NCBI GenBank assembly: GCA_037968895.1
Contig: JBBKWJ010000319.1
Location: forward strand, 1 to 6,937
Source: JBBKWJ01 sp037968895
Lineage (GTDB): Bacteria > Actinomycetota > Acidimicrobiia > Acidimicrobiales > SZUA-35
Length of the DNA: 6,937 nt
Direction: 5' to 3'
In this document: positions 1 to 6,164 of the stretch, in pieces
How positions within the stretch are numbered: position 1 is the stretch's first letter
How the letters are laid out: the number at the start of each line of letters is the position of its first letter
Translations under genes and position numbers: made by a program
Notes under the pieces: generated by a model
Told to the model about the DNA's origin: nothing
What the model saw: the letters and a program-made list of their open reading frames with translations, nothing else
Database searches by the model: none

Positions 1-4
1 CAGC

Positions 5-2452
5 GTGCGAGATAGAGCGAGTGTTGTCGTTATCGGCGGCGGTGTGCACGGCGTGTCACTTCTCTATCACCTGGCCAAGGAAGGCGTGACCGACACGGTT
101 CTGGTCGAAAAGGCCGAACTGACTTCTGGATCAACCTGGCACGCAGCAGGACAGATCACTCGCTCCGTCGGCGACTACACGACCGCCGCATTCCATCATT
201 ACGCGATTGAGCTTTACGAAGGCCTCGAAGCAGAAACCGGCCAGGGAATCTCCTTCCATCAGCCAGGCGGTCTGCGGCTTGCGTTTACCGAACTGGAGGT
301 CGACCAGCTCAAAACCCACCTCGGAGTCGGCCGGTATCTCGGCTACCCGATCGAACTCATAAGCGGAGCGGAGGCGCAGAAGATCAACCCGTTTTACGAC
401 ATGACCGGAGTGCTCGGCGCGATCTGGACTGAAGGCGAAGGTCACGTCGACCCGAGCGGTGTCACGATGGCCTTTGCCAATTCAGCACGACAAGCGGGGG
501 CCGAGATCGTTCGCCGCAATCGTGTGCTCGAAGTCAATGCTCAGGCGAACGGCGAGTGGCAAGTGGTAACCGAGAAGGGGACAATCACATGCGAGCATGT
601 TGTCGACGCCGCCGGTTGCTACGCCCATCAGGTCGGTGGTTTCAGCGGTATCTCGGTGCCACAAGCCAACGTCTTACACCACTACCTCGTGACTGAAGAG
701 GTCCCTGAGTTCGTCGAACGCGGCGTTGAGATGCCCGTGATGCGTGACAACAGGGTGGCCGGCTACATCCGCCAAGAACAATCGGCTGGGCTCATCGGCA
801 TCTACGAACATCGCGGCGCCGAGTCGATCTGGGACGATGGAGTGCCGTGGGACGCCGAGAACCCGTTGTTCCCGGCCGACTTCGACAAGATTGCGCCCTG
901 GCTCGAAGAGGCGTTTGCCCGAGTGCCGGTGCTTGGCGAGGTTGGGATCAAGAGTGTGATCCACGGCGCGATCACGCACACGACCGACGGCCATATGTTG
1001 CTTGGGCCGGCGCCCGGATTGAGGAATTATTGGCTCAATACCGGCTCATCGATTGGGTTGGCGTGGGGGCCAGGCGCGGGGCGTGAACTCGCCCGTTGGA
1101 TCGTGCATGGCGCGACCGAACTGAGCCTCCGCCACTACGACCCGAGACGATTCGGGTGGGCCGACCACAGCTTCGTCCGCCCCAAAGCGGTCGAAGATTA
1201 CGAGTGGATGTTTCGAGTTCACCCGCCAGGAGAAGAGCGCCTCGCTAACCGACCAGTATGGACATCTGGGGTATACGAGAAGCTCGTTGAGAAGCGGGCG
1301 ATGCACGGCCAGGCCTACGGCTGGGAACAGCCGAAGTGGTTTGTGCCAGCCGACCGGCCGCTCGAAGACGCGTACGGCTGGCAGCGACCAGACTGGTATT
1401 CGACAGTTCGAGAAGAGTGTCTGGCCGTGCGCGAACGGGTTGGGATCATGGACCTCAGCGCCTTCACCAAGTTTGATGTGTCGGGGCCCGATGCCAGGGA
1501 GTACCTCAACCATCTGACCACCGGCATCGTGCCAAAGACGCTCAGTCGAATTGCACTCAATTACGTGCTCACCGAGAAAGGCCGGGTCGAGACTGAGGTA
1601 ACAATCAGCCGTCTTTCCGACGAACTCTTCTACGTCGTCTCTGGCCCGATGGGGCACGTGCGCGATCTCGACTGGTTCCGCCAACACACCGGCCGACCAG
1701 ACGGTTCTGGCTCGTTCGACGTCACTATCACCGACCGAACACGAGACTTCGGCACGCTCGTTATCGCCGGGCCAAACGCCCGGATCCTCCTTAGCTCGCT
1801 CTGCGATGTCGACGTTGACAACGACGCCTTTCCCTTTCTTACGGCGCAGACGATGCACATCGACGACGTTGAGGTTCGAGCTCTACGAGTCGGCTTCACC
1901 GGTTCACGAGGCTGGGAGCTCCATATCCCGATGGACCGTATGGCCGCCCTCTACGAACGGCTCTTCGCAGTGAGCGACGAGTACCAGCTTGGGTTGACCG
2001 ACTTTGGCAGCCATGCGCTCAACTCGTTGCGTATGGAGAAGGCGTACCTCACTCGCTTTGAACTAACCCACGACATCGGCCCTCGTCACGCGGGAGTCGA
2101 CCGGTGGTTACGCCCGCAAAAGGGAGAGTTCATCGGACGAAATAGCCTTGATCAGCCGTCGACCGGCGCCAGTTGGAGGCTCGTGTATCTCGATGTGGAC
2201 GTACCAGACGAAGAGGGCGCAGCCGACTGTCTAGGAGGAGAGGCGGTCATGCACAACGGCACTCCAGTCGGATTGACGACGTCTGGCGGCTACGGATTCA
2301 CAGTCGACAAGAGCCTGGCGTTTGCCTATGTCGATGAAGGCTCGTCGGCGAGTGGCACCGAGCTGACCGTGCTAATTCTTGGCGTCGAACGACCCGCAAT
2401 CGTTCTTGCCGATCCCGTATTCGACCCTTCAAACGAACACCTCATCGGCTAA
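5..2452 (+). CDS. Dimethylglycine/sarcosine dehydrogenase-family FAD oxidoreductase fused to GcvT aminomethyltransferase
   Basis: The protein has 815 residues, normal for this two-part family. Residues about 6-365 form a DAO-type FAD domain. It has a dinucleotide-binding GGGVHG (11-16), the β2 acidic end VEK (34-36), and STWHAAG (43-49), whose His46 matches the histidine that binds FAD covalently in mammalian dimethylglycine and sarcosine dehydrogenases. The FAD domain ends in NYWLNTGSSIGLAWGPGAG (341-359). A linker domain (about 365-425) leads into a GcvT-like folate-binding domain (about 430-700), seen in FTGSRGWELH (631-640) and ALNSLRMEKAYL (671-682). A C-terminal GcvT barrel ends the protein (about 720-805). 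Family members oxidatively demethylate N-methyl amino acids, usually dimethylglycine or sarcosine, and pass the C1 unit to tetrahydrofolate as 5,10-methylene-THF. The exact substrate here is not fixed. The GTG start lies ten codons before the FAD motif. Only four bases precede it, so an upstream start or promoter cannot be judged. No signal peptide is visible, so it is probably cytoplasmic. Confidence 0.9.
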   Translation: MRDRASVVVIGGGVHGVSLLYHLAKEGVTDTVLVEKAELTSGSTWHAAGQITRSVGDYTTAAFHHYAIELYEGLEAETGQGISFHQPGGLRLAFTELEVDQLKTHLGVGRYLGYPIELISGAEAQKINPFYDMTGVLGAIWTEGEGHVDPSGVTMAFANSARQAGAEIVRRNRVLEVNAQANGEWQVVTEKGTITCEHVVDAAGCYAHQVGGFSGISVPQANVLHHYLVTEEVPEFVERGVEMPVMRDNRVAGYIRQEQSAGLIGIYEHRGAESIWDDGVPWDAENPLFPADFDKIAPWLEEAFARVPVLGEVGIKSVIHGAITHTTDGHMLLGPAPGLRNYWLNTGSSIGLAWGPGAGRELARWIVHGATELSLRHYDPRRFGWADHSFVRPKAVEDYEWMFRVHPPGEERLANRPVWTSGVYEKLVEKRAMHGQAYGWEQPKWFVPADRPLEDAYGWQRPDWYSTVREECLAVRERVGIMDLSAFTKFDVSGPDAREYLNHLTTGIVPKTLSRIALNYVLTEKGRVETEVTISRLSDELFYVVSGPMGHVRDLDWFRQHTGRPDGSGSFDVTITDRTRDFGTLVIAGPNARILLSSLCDVDVDNDAFPFLTAQTMHIDDVEVRALRVGFTGSRGWELHIPMDRMAALYERLFAVSDEYQLGLTDFGSHALNSLRMEKAYLTRFELTHDIGPRHAGVDRWLRPQKGEFIGRNSLDQPSTGASWRLVYLDVDVPDEEGAADCLGGEAVMHNGTPVGLTTSGGYGFTVDKSLAFAYVDEGSSASGTELTVLILGVERPAIVLADPVFDPSNEHLIG

Positions 2453-2454
2453 TG
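2450..2454 (+). other. TAATG stop/start overlap coupling oxidoreductase and regulator
   Basis: The TAA stop of the oxidoreductase (2450-2452) shares its last A with the ATG of the TetR gene (2452-2454). No purine-rich ribosome-binding site is evident just upstream, so translation of the regulator probably depends on ribosomes finishing the upstream gene. This places both genes on one transcript. Confidence 0.8.
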
Positions 2455-3036
2455 GCACGCCAACGAACCACCCGTTTGGACCGTGATGCCGTCATCCAGA
2501 TCGCGGCCGAGATTGTTAATGAAGAGGGACTTGGCGCGCTGAGTCTCAAACGCATGGCGGCAAAGGCTGGCGTCACCCAGCCCGCGCTCTACCGACATGT
2601 AGAGAGCCTCGATGACGTCTGGCGGGCTTTAGGCCTGGCCGCACGGGCCGACCTTGCCGCCGCGCTCTCCGAGGCGACCATCGGCTTGAGCGGAGCAGAC
2701 GCGGTCCACGCTGTTGCGAACGCATGGCGCCACTTCGGTCGCCAACACCCTGGTCGATACCGCTCAACCGAGCGGTGGCCGGTACGCGGTGATGCCGAGC
2801 TCGAGGCGGCGGTTCAGCGGGTAGTCGACGTGCTCTCGTTGTCGCTTCGCAGCTACAGCCTCTCGGACGACGACGTCGCTCACGCTGCCCGTCTCTTGCG
2901 AAGCGCGCTCCATGGTTTCGTGTCGTTCGAGCTTGGCGACGGGCACCCGTTTTCGCCCGAGATCGACGTCACGTTCGATCGCCTGATCGACATGCTGATC
3001 GCCGGCTTCGACTCGGCTGCCACAGCGGACCGGTGA
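2452..3036 (+). CDS. TetR/AcrR-family transcriptional regulator with WHG-type C-terminal domain
   Basis: This is a 194-residue one-component regulator of typical TetR length. The N-terminal domain (about 10-57) shows the family helix-turn-helix: SLKRMAAKAGVTQPALYRHV (31-50), with helix 3 around TQPALYRHV. The rest is a helical ligand-binding and dimerisation domain. Its end, with SALHGFVSFEL (151-161) and then DVTFDRLIDMLIAGF (172-186), resembles the WHG or TetR_C_33 class, in which the His-Gly pair is conserved. Proteins of this family usually repress neighbouring genes as dimers on palindromic operators and release DNA when they bind a small ligand. The gene overlaps the dehydrogenase stop by one base and lies 46 nt before an exporter. 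Autoregulation, control of the dehydrogenase and control of the exporter are all plausible. The ligand is unknown. Confidence 0.93.
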   Translation: MARQRTTRLDRDAVIQIAAEIVNEEGLGALSLKRMAAKAGVTQPALYRHVESLDDVWRALGLAARADLAAALSEATIGLSGADAVHAVANAWRHFGRQHPGRYRSTERWPVRGDAELEAAVQRVVDVLSLSLRSYSLSDDDVAHAARLLRSALHGFVSFELGDGHPFSPEIDVTFDRLIDMLIAGFDSAATADR

Positions 3037-3055
3037 GACCACGGAATATAGCGAA

Positions 3056-3066
3056 CCGCTGAGCGG
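3056..3066 (+). promoter_or_regulatory. Short palindrome CCGCTGAGCGG, possible operator
   Basis: CCGCT and AGCGG form a perfect 5+1+5 inverted repeat, five bases upstream of the putative -10 element of the exporter gene. The surrounding sequence also has an imperfect direct repeat GCGRAC (3051-3056 and 3063-3068), spaced by about one helical turn. A TetR dimer bound here would block the promoter. The repeat is short for a TetR operator and such repeats occur by chance in GC-rich DNA, so this is only a candidate. Confidence 0.25.
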
Positions 3067-3070
3067 ACGC

Positions 3071-3082
3071 TAACGTCGCCGG
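3071..3082 (+). promoter_or_regulatory. Putative leaderless promoter -10 element (TAACGT) for the DHA2 exporter
   Basis: TAACGT (3071-3076) fits the actinobacterial -10 pattern TANNNT and is followed by exactly six bases (CGCCGG) and then the ATG at 3083. In leaderless actinobacterial genes the transcript begins at the start codon with this spacing. The bases just before the ATG contain no Shine-Dalgarno sequence, which supports the reading. No clear TTGACA-like -35 box is visible at the expected distance. The element would allow the exporter genes to be expressed independently of the upstream dehydrogenase-regulator transcript. Confidence 0.45.
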
Positions 3083-4483
3083 ATGCAACCGACCGGCACA
3101 GAGATCCCAAGGCGAGCGTGGTTAGCGCTCGGGGTGACAACTCTTGTGACCTTCCTTGCGGTGATTGACATCTCAGCCGTCAATGTGGCGTTTCCCTCCA
3201 TTCAGGAAGATCTGAACACCACTCGCTCGACGCTTGGCTGGATCATCTCTGGCTACAACATCACCGTCGGAGCACTGATCCTTGCTGCTGGTCGTTTGGC
3301 CGACAGCATTGGACGCAGGAGGGTCTTCATTCCCGGCGTCTTCCTCTTCATGGTCGGCTCGCTGCTCTGCGGGTTGTCCAGCAGCGTTGAGCTCTTGATC
3401 GCAGCGCGGGTCGTGCAGGGCTGTGGCGGTGCGGTTGTTTCGGCATCGTCGTTCGCAGTCATGCTGCCCGAGTTTCCGCCCGCACGGCGAAGCACGGCCA
3501 TTGGAATCGCTGGTGCCGCAGGTGCCCTTGGCGCAGTTGTCGGACCAGCGCTTGGCTCGGTCCTCATCGAACTGTCTAGCTGGCGGGCGATTTTCATGAT
3601 CAACGTGCCGCTGTCGATCTTGGTGCTCATTCTCGCCCCACGCTTCCTTCGCGAATCGAAGGACCCAGACGCCACGGGACGCATCGATGGTCTTGGCGTC
3701 ATCATCGGAACAGTTGCCGTTGGCCTAGTCATGTTCGCGATCGTGCAAAGTGAGCAGTGGGGTCTTTCCGACATTCGAGTGTGGGCGATGTTTGTGATTG
3801 GTCTCGGCCTGCTGCCGGTTCTGATTCGTCGATCACGGACTCACCCCGAACCCCTGCTCGATCTTGATCTCTTTGCGTATCGGTCCTTTGCGGTCGCGAA
3901 TGCTGGCGTAATCTTCTATGGGTTCGCCTTTACCTCGGGGGCGCTCGTCAACTCGATCGTTCTCCAAGACTTATGGAGGCAAGACCTCACGGTCGTCGGT
4001 CTCGCGTTTGTGCCAGGGCCGCTGCTGGCCACAGTCGTCAGCCTTATGACAGGAAGGGCCGCCGACAGGGTTGGCCACCGCTGGCTTCTTTCGGTTGGCT
4101 GTTTGTTCTGCTCTGTTGGCTACTTCGCCTTGATCTTTCTCATCGGCAACGAACCAGCGGTGTGGAGCGTGTTCGTACCTCTGAGCTTGGTCACTGGTGT
4201 CGGTATCGGACTCACCGTTGCGACATGGTCGAGCGCGGGGTTGTCCGATATCCCGACCGCTAAGTTCGGCGTTGCCGGGGCCACCACAAACACGATTCGC
4301 CAGGCTTCGTACGCTCTCGGAATCTCTGTGTCCATTGCCCTGCTCGCAACCGGCGTCAACAAGTTTGACCTCTCGGCGTATCGGTGGGCCTGGGGTTGGA
4401 TCGCCGCCTGCTATCTCGTTGCCGCAGCAATTGTGATGACAAGATTCCCCGCAGGCAATAGCGAGGATCGAGCGGTGAAGTAG
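3083..4483 (+). CDS. DHA2-family (EmrB/QacA-like) MFS drug/proton antiporter
   Basis: This is a 466-residue integral membrane protein, a length that fits the 14-helix DHA2 class. TM1 carries the family's acidic motif in a variant form, FLAVIDISAVNVAFPSI (24-40), with Asp29. Motif A in the loop between TM2 and TM3 reads GRLADSIGRRRV (70-81). Motif B in TM4 reads RVVQGCGGAVV (109-119). Motif C in TM5, the antiporter motif, reads GAVVGPALGSVL (150-161) and is followed by WRAIFMINVP (167-176). A second motif-A-like loop, GRAADRVGHRW (324-334), marks the C-terminal half. Such proteins export drugs, antibiotics or metabolites across the cytoplasmic membrane using the proton gradient. The substrate cannot be read from sequence. 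It lies directly downstream of a TetR gene, a frequent regulator-pump pairing, and the next transporter begins at its stop codon. Confidence 0.92.
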   Translation: MQPTGTEIPRRAWLALGVTTLVTFLAVIDISAVNVAFPSIQEDLNTTRSTLGWIISGYNITVGALILAAGRLADSIGRRRVFIPGVFLFMVGSLLCGLSSSVELLIAARVVQGCGGAVVSASSFAVMLPEFPPARRSTAIGIAGAAGALGAVVGPALGSVLIELSSWRAIFMINVPLSILVLILAPRFLRESKDPDATGRIDGLGVIIGTVAVGLVMFAIVQSEQWGLSDIRVWAMFVIGLGLLPVLIRRSRTHPEPLLDLDLFAYRSFAVANAGVIFYGFAFTSGALVNSIVLQDLWRQDLTVVGLAFVPGPLLATVVSLMTGRAADRVGHRWLLSVGCLFCSVGYFALIFLIGNEPAVWSVFVPLSLVTGVGIGLTVATWSSAGLSDIPTAKFGVAGATTNTIRQASYALGISVSIALLATGVNKFDLSAYRWAWGWIAACYLVAAAIVMTRFPAGNSEDRAVK

Positions 4484-4486
4484 GTG
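4481..4486 (+). other. In-frame TAG|GTG stop/start junction between two MFS genes
   Basis: The TAG stop of the DHA2 gene is followed at once by the GTG used as the next gene's start, and both genes are in the same reading frame. No other ATG, GTG or TTG occurs in frame before the conserved TM1 motif of the second protein, so this GTG is the only usable start. Termination-reinitiation is the likely mechanism. Low-level readthrough of the TAG would give a roughly 850-residue double transporter. Confidence 0.75.
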
Positions 4487-5635
4487 CCGGGGCTTACCGG
4501 CTATCACGCGAGCGACCGACTCGTCGCAGCCACCCTTGCGCTCATTCCGTTCACGGCGCTCGGGCTCGCTCGATTTGCGTATGGGCTTGTGCTGCCCGCA
4601 ATGCGGGCCGACTTGTCGTGGACGTACTTCGACGCCGGCGTTGTCACGACAATGAATGCCGCCGGCTACCTCGTCGGCGCGGCACTCGGCGCTGCGGCAG
4701 CTCGCCGCTACGGGGCTTGGAACATGATCGTTGGCGGTGTGGTCGGGATGGCTGTTTCGCTCGCCGCAACCGCCCCGGTGAGTGCGATGGCCCCGATCTT
4801 GTTGTTCCGCTTTGGCGCCGGCTTGTTCGGTGGACTGGCGTTTGTCGCTGGCGGCACGCTGGCGGCGCAGCTGTCCAAGAACAGTGTGCGTTCGGCCCTT
4901 GTGTGGTATCCGGCAGGCGCTGGCCTCGCCGTTGTGGTCAGTGCGGGCGGCCAAGCCGCGATCGACGCTGCATCTGGAAGTTGGCGAGTGAGCTGGTTTG
5001 CGCTTGGTCTACTCGGTGCGGTCGCTGCAATGTTGCTTGCCGTTATTGTGCCTCGAAGCAGTGAGGGGCAACCGGTGCAGCGGTCAGGCGTATCGGCGAG
5101 AGCGAAGGGGCTTGAAATTTCCTATGGACTCTTTGGGCTCGGCTACATCTCGTATGTAACGTTCGTTGGGGCGTACGTAAAGGACGGTGGCGCCGACCTC
5201 GACCCCCGCATATTCTGGGCCCTTCTCGGAACAGCTTCAATAGTTGGCGCGTTCGCCTGGCCACCATTGTTTGCTCGCTACAGCGCAGGCGCGATGTATC
5301 CCGTCACCTTGGCGCTTTGCTCGCTCGGGGTACTGGCAATTCTGCTCGACCGTTCTGCGGCCGGCGCACTTGCGTCAGCCGCCCTCTTTGGATTCAGCTT
5401 CCTCGCAGTTGTGAGCGGGGTCACGGCCTCGGCCCGAGATCGGGTTGTTCCCGAAGGCTGGGCAAAGGCGATCGGATCGCTCACGGTCACCTTCGGTGCC
5501 GGACAGACGATTGGCCCGCTTCTCGGTGGTGCCCTCGGCGACACAAGCTCGGGCCTTCGCCTGGGGCTTGGTGCTTCGGTGCTTATCCTCGCTGCAGGAG
5601 CCGTCGTCGCCGCTCTTGACTACCGAAGAGCGTGA
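4484..5635 (+). CDS. YbfB/YjiJ-family MFS transporter
   Basis: This is a 383-residue, probably 12-helix membrane protein. The N-terminus holds the YbfB/YjiJ (MFS_4) signature: GLARFAYGLVLPAMRADL (27-44) across TM1, then NAAGYLVGAALGAAAARRYG (58-77), where the usual MFS motif A is degenerate, as is normal for this family. The second half opens with YGLFGLGYISYVTFVGAYVK (214-233) and contains FGAGQTIGPLLGGALGD (337-353). All of these are typical of the group. Family members are annotated as uptake or efflux permeases, and substrates are mostly unknown. The only GTG that keeps TM1 intact abuts the preceding transporter's stop, so expression is probably coupled to that gene. The two MFS proteins belong to different subfamilies, so this is not a simple tandem duplication. 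Function in exporting or importing methylated compounds would be a guess. Confidence 0.9.
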   Translation: MPGLTGYHASDRLVAATLALIPFTALGLARFAYGLVLPAMRADLSWTYFDAGVVTTMNAAGYLVGAALGAAAARRYGAWNMIVGGVVGMAVSLAATAPVSAMAPILLFRFGAGLFGGLAFVAGGTLAAQLSKNSVRSALVWYPAGAGLAVVVSAGGQAAIDAASGSWRVSWFALGLLGAVAAMLLAVIVPRSSEGQPVQRSGVSARAKGLEISYGLFGLGYISYVTFVGAYVKDGGADLDPRIFWALLGTASIVGAFAWPPLFARYSAGAMYPVTLALCSLGVLAILLDRSAAGALASAALFGFSFLAVVSGVTASARDRVVPEGWAKAIGSLTVTFGAGQTIGPLLGGALGDTSSGLRLGLGASVLILAAGAVVAALDYRRA

Positions 5636-5637
5636 AC

Positions 5638-5649
5638 CGTATCGATACG
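5638..5649 (+). promoter_or_regulatory. Perfect 12-bp palindrome CGTATCGATACG between transporter and DUF2237 genes
   Basis: The palindrome starts two bases after the YbfB-type gene's TGA and ends 12 bases before the GTG at 5662. It has no spacer, so an RNA hairpin would be weak. A site for a dimeric DNA-binding protein is a better explanation. A poor -10-like CATACT (5651-5656) lies five bases before the GTG, and TTGACT (5616-5621) lies upstream at a non-standard distance. A repressor bound here would overlap a promoter for the small gene. The cognate regulator is unknown. Confidence 0.4.
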
Positions 5650-5661
5650 ACATACTGAGGC

Positions 5662-6075
5662 GTGGCCACTACGCAAGCACTAAACGTCCTCGGCACTCCT
5701 CTTGAAGAATGCAGCACCGACCCTATGACTGGCTGGTTCCGCGACGGATGCTGCAACACCGAACCAGGCGATGTCGGTAGTCATACGATCTGCGCCGTCG
5801 TAAGCCAGGAATTCTTGGCTCACCAGAAGGGCATCGGGAACGATCTGACCCGGCCGGCACCCCAGTTTGGATTCCCAGGGCTTAAGCCAGGGGATCGGTG
5901 GTGTGTGACAGCACCGAATTGGCTGGTCGCCCACGCTGATGGTGCGTCTGCCCCAGTGGTGCTGGCTTCGACCAACGCATTGGCCCTTGAAATCGTGCCG
6001 CTTGAGATCCTCATGATGTACGCCGTCGATGTTCCGCTAGACCCGTCTTCGATCATTGACTCAGAGGACAAATAG
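5662..6075 (+). CDS. DUF2237 family protein, function unknown
   Basis: The protein has 137 residues and is recognised as DUF2237 along nearly its full length. Conserved blocks are NVLGTPLEECSTDPMTGWFR (8-27), DGCCNTEPGDVGSHTICAVV (28-47), GNDLTRP (59-65) and FGFPGLKPGDRWC (69-81), followed by a less conserved tail about 120-137. Five cysteines (17, 30, 31, 44, 81) lie in these blocks, mostly at family-conserved places. That would fit metal binding or redox chemistry, although no biochemical role is established for the family to my knowledge. No signal peptide or membrane helix is seen, so it is probably cytoplasmic. The GTG start is three residues before the conserved region. A GAGG sits only one base from it, too close for a normal ribosome-binding site, so leaderless translation is possible. 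It follows the transporter by 26 nt and could be cotranscribed or have its own promoter at the palindrome. Confidence 0.88.
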   Translation: MATTQALNVLGTPLEECSTDPMTGWFRDGCCNTEPGDVGSHTICAVVSQEFLAHQKGIGNDLTRPAPQFGFPGLKPGDRWCVTAPNWLVAHADGASAPVVLASTNALALEIVPLEILMMYAVDVPLDPSSIIDSEDK

Positions 6076-6098
6076 CGGAGTCGGCTCATCACAGACCG

Positions 6099-6149
6099 CG
6101 TAGTGGTGCCGGTGGACCAGCCTCAGGCTGTTCCACCGACACCACTACG
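6099..6149 (+). terminator. Strong 51-nt hairpin, probable terminator of the DUF2237 gene or 5' UTR structure
   Basis: Three stacked stems can be traced: 10 bp (6099-6108 with 6140-6149), 7 bp CGGTGGA/TCCACCG (6110-6116 with 6132-6138) and 5 bp CAGCC/GGCTG (6118-6122 with 6126-6130). Single C-A and C-T mismatches separate them and the loop is TCA. That gives 22 pairs in 51 bases. It lies 23 nt after the DUF2237 stop, as expected for a terminator, but no T-tract follows. U-less terminators have been proposed in Actinobacteria. The hairpin ends only 15 nt before the next ATG, so it could instead be a leader structure that controls that gene. Confidence 0.6.
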
Positions 6150-6164
6150 AAGATCGGAACCAGC

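Noticed and set aside
1046..1858. 270-codon open frame on the minus strand within the dehydrogenase gene
   Set aside because: No recognisable domain, and it is fully antisense to the conserved FAD and GcvT domains.
3971..4954. 327-codon open frame on the minus strand across the junction of the two MFS genes
   Set aside because: Its composition is rich in Arg, His, Cys and Gly with no hydrophobic core pattern or family motif, and it lies antisense to two clearly recognisable transporters. It is a shadow frame of GC-rich coding DNA.
3083..5635. Tandem duplication of one MFS gene
   Set aside because: The two proteins differ in length (466 and 383), motif set and subfamily (DHA2 and YbfB/YjiJ), so they are not recent duplicates.
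3083..5635. A single transporter gene broken by a nonsense mutation at the TAG
   Set aside because: Each half is a complete MFS protein with its own TM1 signature, so the stop separates two full genes and does not interrupt one.
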